This document shows positions 63,028-64,000 of a stretch of 64,000 nucleotides of DNA, piece after piece. The DNA is taken from NCBI RefSeq assembly GCF_040549485.1, contig NZ_JBEPTK010000013.1, positions 1-64,000 on the forward strand. The letters run 5' to 3'. The notes under the pieces are model-generated. The model was not told the origin of the DNA, did no database searches, and saw only the letters and a list, made by a program, of their open reading frames with translations. Positions within the stretch are counted from its first letter, which is position 1; every line of letters starts with the position of its first letter. The position numbers and the translations under genes are program-made. Origin of the DNA: Constrictibacter sp. MBR-5. GTDB lineage: Bacteria > Pseudomonadota > Alphaproteobacteria > JAJUGE01.

Positions 63028-64000
63028 GCCCCGGCCGCCGCGACCGCCCGCTCGATGGCGGATACCGCTTCTGCAGCGAGGCCGCCATCGGGCCCGCCGG
63101 CCTGCGCCATGTCCGGCCGGCCGCCGCCGCCTTTGCCGCCCATCGCCTCGGCGCCGACCCGCACCAGATCGACGGCACTGACGCGTTCGGTGAGATCCGG
63201 GGTGACGGCGACGACGATCGAGCCCTTGCCGTCGTTGGTGGCGACCAGGGCCACGACGCCGGAGCCCAGCTGGCTCTTCAGCTCGTCCGCCATGCCCTTC
63301 AACTCGCGTGGCGGCACTCCGTCCAGGACGCGGGCGTCGAACCGCATGCCGCCGACGGTCCTGTCGCCGGGACCGGAAGCCGGGCCAGCCGCTGCCAGTC
63401 GCTTGCGCATGTCGGAGAGCTCGCGCTCGAGGCGCCGCCGCTCCTCGGTCAGAGACTCGATCCGCTCGACGATCAGGTCGGGCGTCGTGCGAAGCGCTTG
63501 GGCCGCACGGTCGACGATCCGCAGCCGCTCGGACACGAAGCGCTCGGCCGCCTCGCCGGTCAGCGCCTCGATCCGCCGCAGGCCCGCGCCCACGGCGCTC
63601 TCGCCCGTCACCACCATCGCGCCGATCTCGCCGGTGCGGCCGACATGCGTGCCGCCGCACAGTTCAATCGAATATTCGCGGTTGGCGCCCGGCGCCTCCG
63701 GCCCGCCCATGGTGACGACCCGAACCTCGTCGCCGTATTTCTCGCCGAACAGGGCCATCGCGCCCGTGTCGATCGCCTGCTTGATCGGCATCAGCCGGGT
63801 GGCGACGGCGCTGTCCATGCGGATGCGCTCGTTCACCTCCGCCTCGATCGCCGCGACCTCGTCCGCCGTGATCGGCTTCGGGTGCGAGATGTCGAAGCGC
63901 AGGCGGTCGGGCGACACCAGCGAGCCGCGCTGCGCCACGTGCGTGCCAAGGTGCCGGCGCAGGGCGGCGTGCAGCAGATGGGTGGCACTGTGGTGCCGCC
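63024..64000 (-). CDS. alaS: Alanyl-tRNA synthetase, C-terminal part (cut by window end)
   Basis: The window holds the last 324 or so codons of alaS; the gene continues beyond the right end. HSATHLLHAALRRHLG is the editing-domain zinc motif (HxxxH), followed by YSIELCGGTHVGRTGEIGAM with the second Cys/His pair. The C-terminal Ala domain, with the glycine-rich KGGGGRPDMAQAGGPDGG, ends the protein. AlaRS charges tRNA-Ala and clears mis-acylated Ser/Gly. Only the aminoacylation domain is missing. The arsC start overlaps its stop. Confidence 0.95.
   Translation of the reverse strand, partial: RHHSATHLLHAALRRHLGTHVAQRGSLVSPDRLRFDISHPKPITADEVAAIEAEVNERIRMDSAVATRLMPIKQAIDTGAMALFGEKYGDEVRVVTMGGPEAPGANREYSIELCGGTHVGRTGEIGAMVVTGESAVGAGLRRIEALTGEAAERFVSERLRIVDRAAQALRTTPDLIVERIESLTEERRRLERELSDMRKRLAAAGPASGPGDRTVGGMRFDARVLDGVPPRELKGMADELKSQLGSGVVALVATNDGKGSIVVAVTPDLTERVSAVDLVRVGAEAMGGKGGGGRPDMAQAGGPDGGLAAEAVSAIERAVAAAGA

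Overview
The window is a 64 kb stretch of GC-rich, densely packed bacterial chromosome. Gene content points to an alphaproteobacterium, probably Rhodospirillales-like: two HWE/HisKA_2-type sensor kinases, a ugp-type transporter linked to a GpdQ-type phosphodiesterase, a MocR/aminotransferase pair, two flavin-dependent LLM-class oxidoreductases and TadE/TadG-type proteins. The lineage is inferred from gene content only; no rRNA or tRNA gene was recognised. The window ends inside alaS.

Layout. 0.1-5.3 kb: a PAS-HWE kinase with its single-domain response regulator, a degenerate patch, a frameshift-broken RsbQ-like hydrolase, a baeRF-type protein, a small monooxygenase and a 48-residue small protein. 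5.3-17.9 kb: scattered accessory metabolism and transport (DMT and MFS transporters, PaaI thioesterase, LLM oxidoreductase plus GST, TauD-type dioxygenase, 2-hydroxyacid dehydrogenase, acyl-CoA-dehydrogenase-like flavoenzyme, secreted cyclase, nitronate monooxygenase) and an unusual membrane histidine kinase. 17.9-26.5 kb: a MocR regulator and an aminotransferase whose promoters share a GATAC-type motif, then GNAT, SDR, a YadGH-type exporter, a second LLM oxidoreductase and a toxin-antitoxin pair with a broken toxin. 26.7-33.9 kb: a dpp-type importer operon (B-C-A-D-F order) ending in an amidohydrolase, so uptake and the first catabolic step are probably linked. 34.3-37.6 kb: two chemoreceptors, one membrane-bound and one soluble with a globin-type sensor. 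Both are preceded by a similar 13-bp palindrome.

37.6-43.8 kb: a ugpC-A-E-B-like operon followed by two tandem GpdQ-like phosphodiesterases. The logical product is a glycerophosphodiester (or similar phosphodiester) uptake and hydrolysis pathway. The last gene has three of its expected metal-ligand positions altered. 44.0-46.2 kb: a compact copper-handling cluster (Cys/His-rich secreted protein, cupredoxin, DUF411 protein, Met-rich mini membrane protein, c-type cytochrome). 46.2-51.2 kb: a large SARP/TolB-N/TPR regulator divergent from a methyltransferase, a cupin and a cysteine synthase homologue. 51.3-53.4 kb: a TadE-TadE-TadG set with no secretion machinery nearby. 53.5-58.1 kb: a second PAS-HWE kinase, an intact DUF72 gene and a relic of its 3' end, a REP-like palindromic element and an Atm1-type exporter. 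58.3-64 kb: an HNH endonuclease, an MltB lytic transglycosylase, a hybrid histidine kinase, arsC and the 3' part of alaS.

The observations most worth pursuing are the altered GpdQ paralogue, the globin-coupled receptor lacking the expected haem histidine, the MocR operator pair, and the small coupled genes in the copper cluster.
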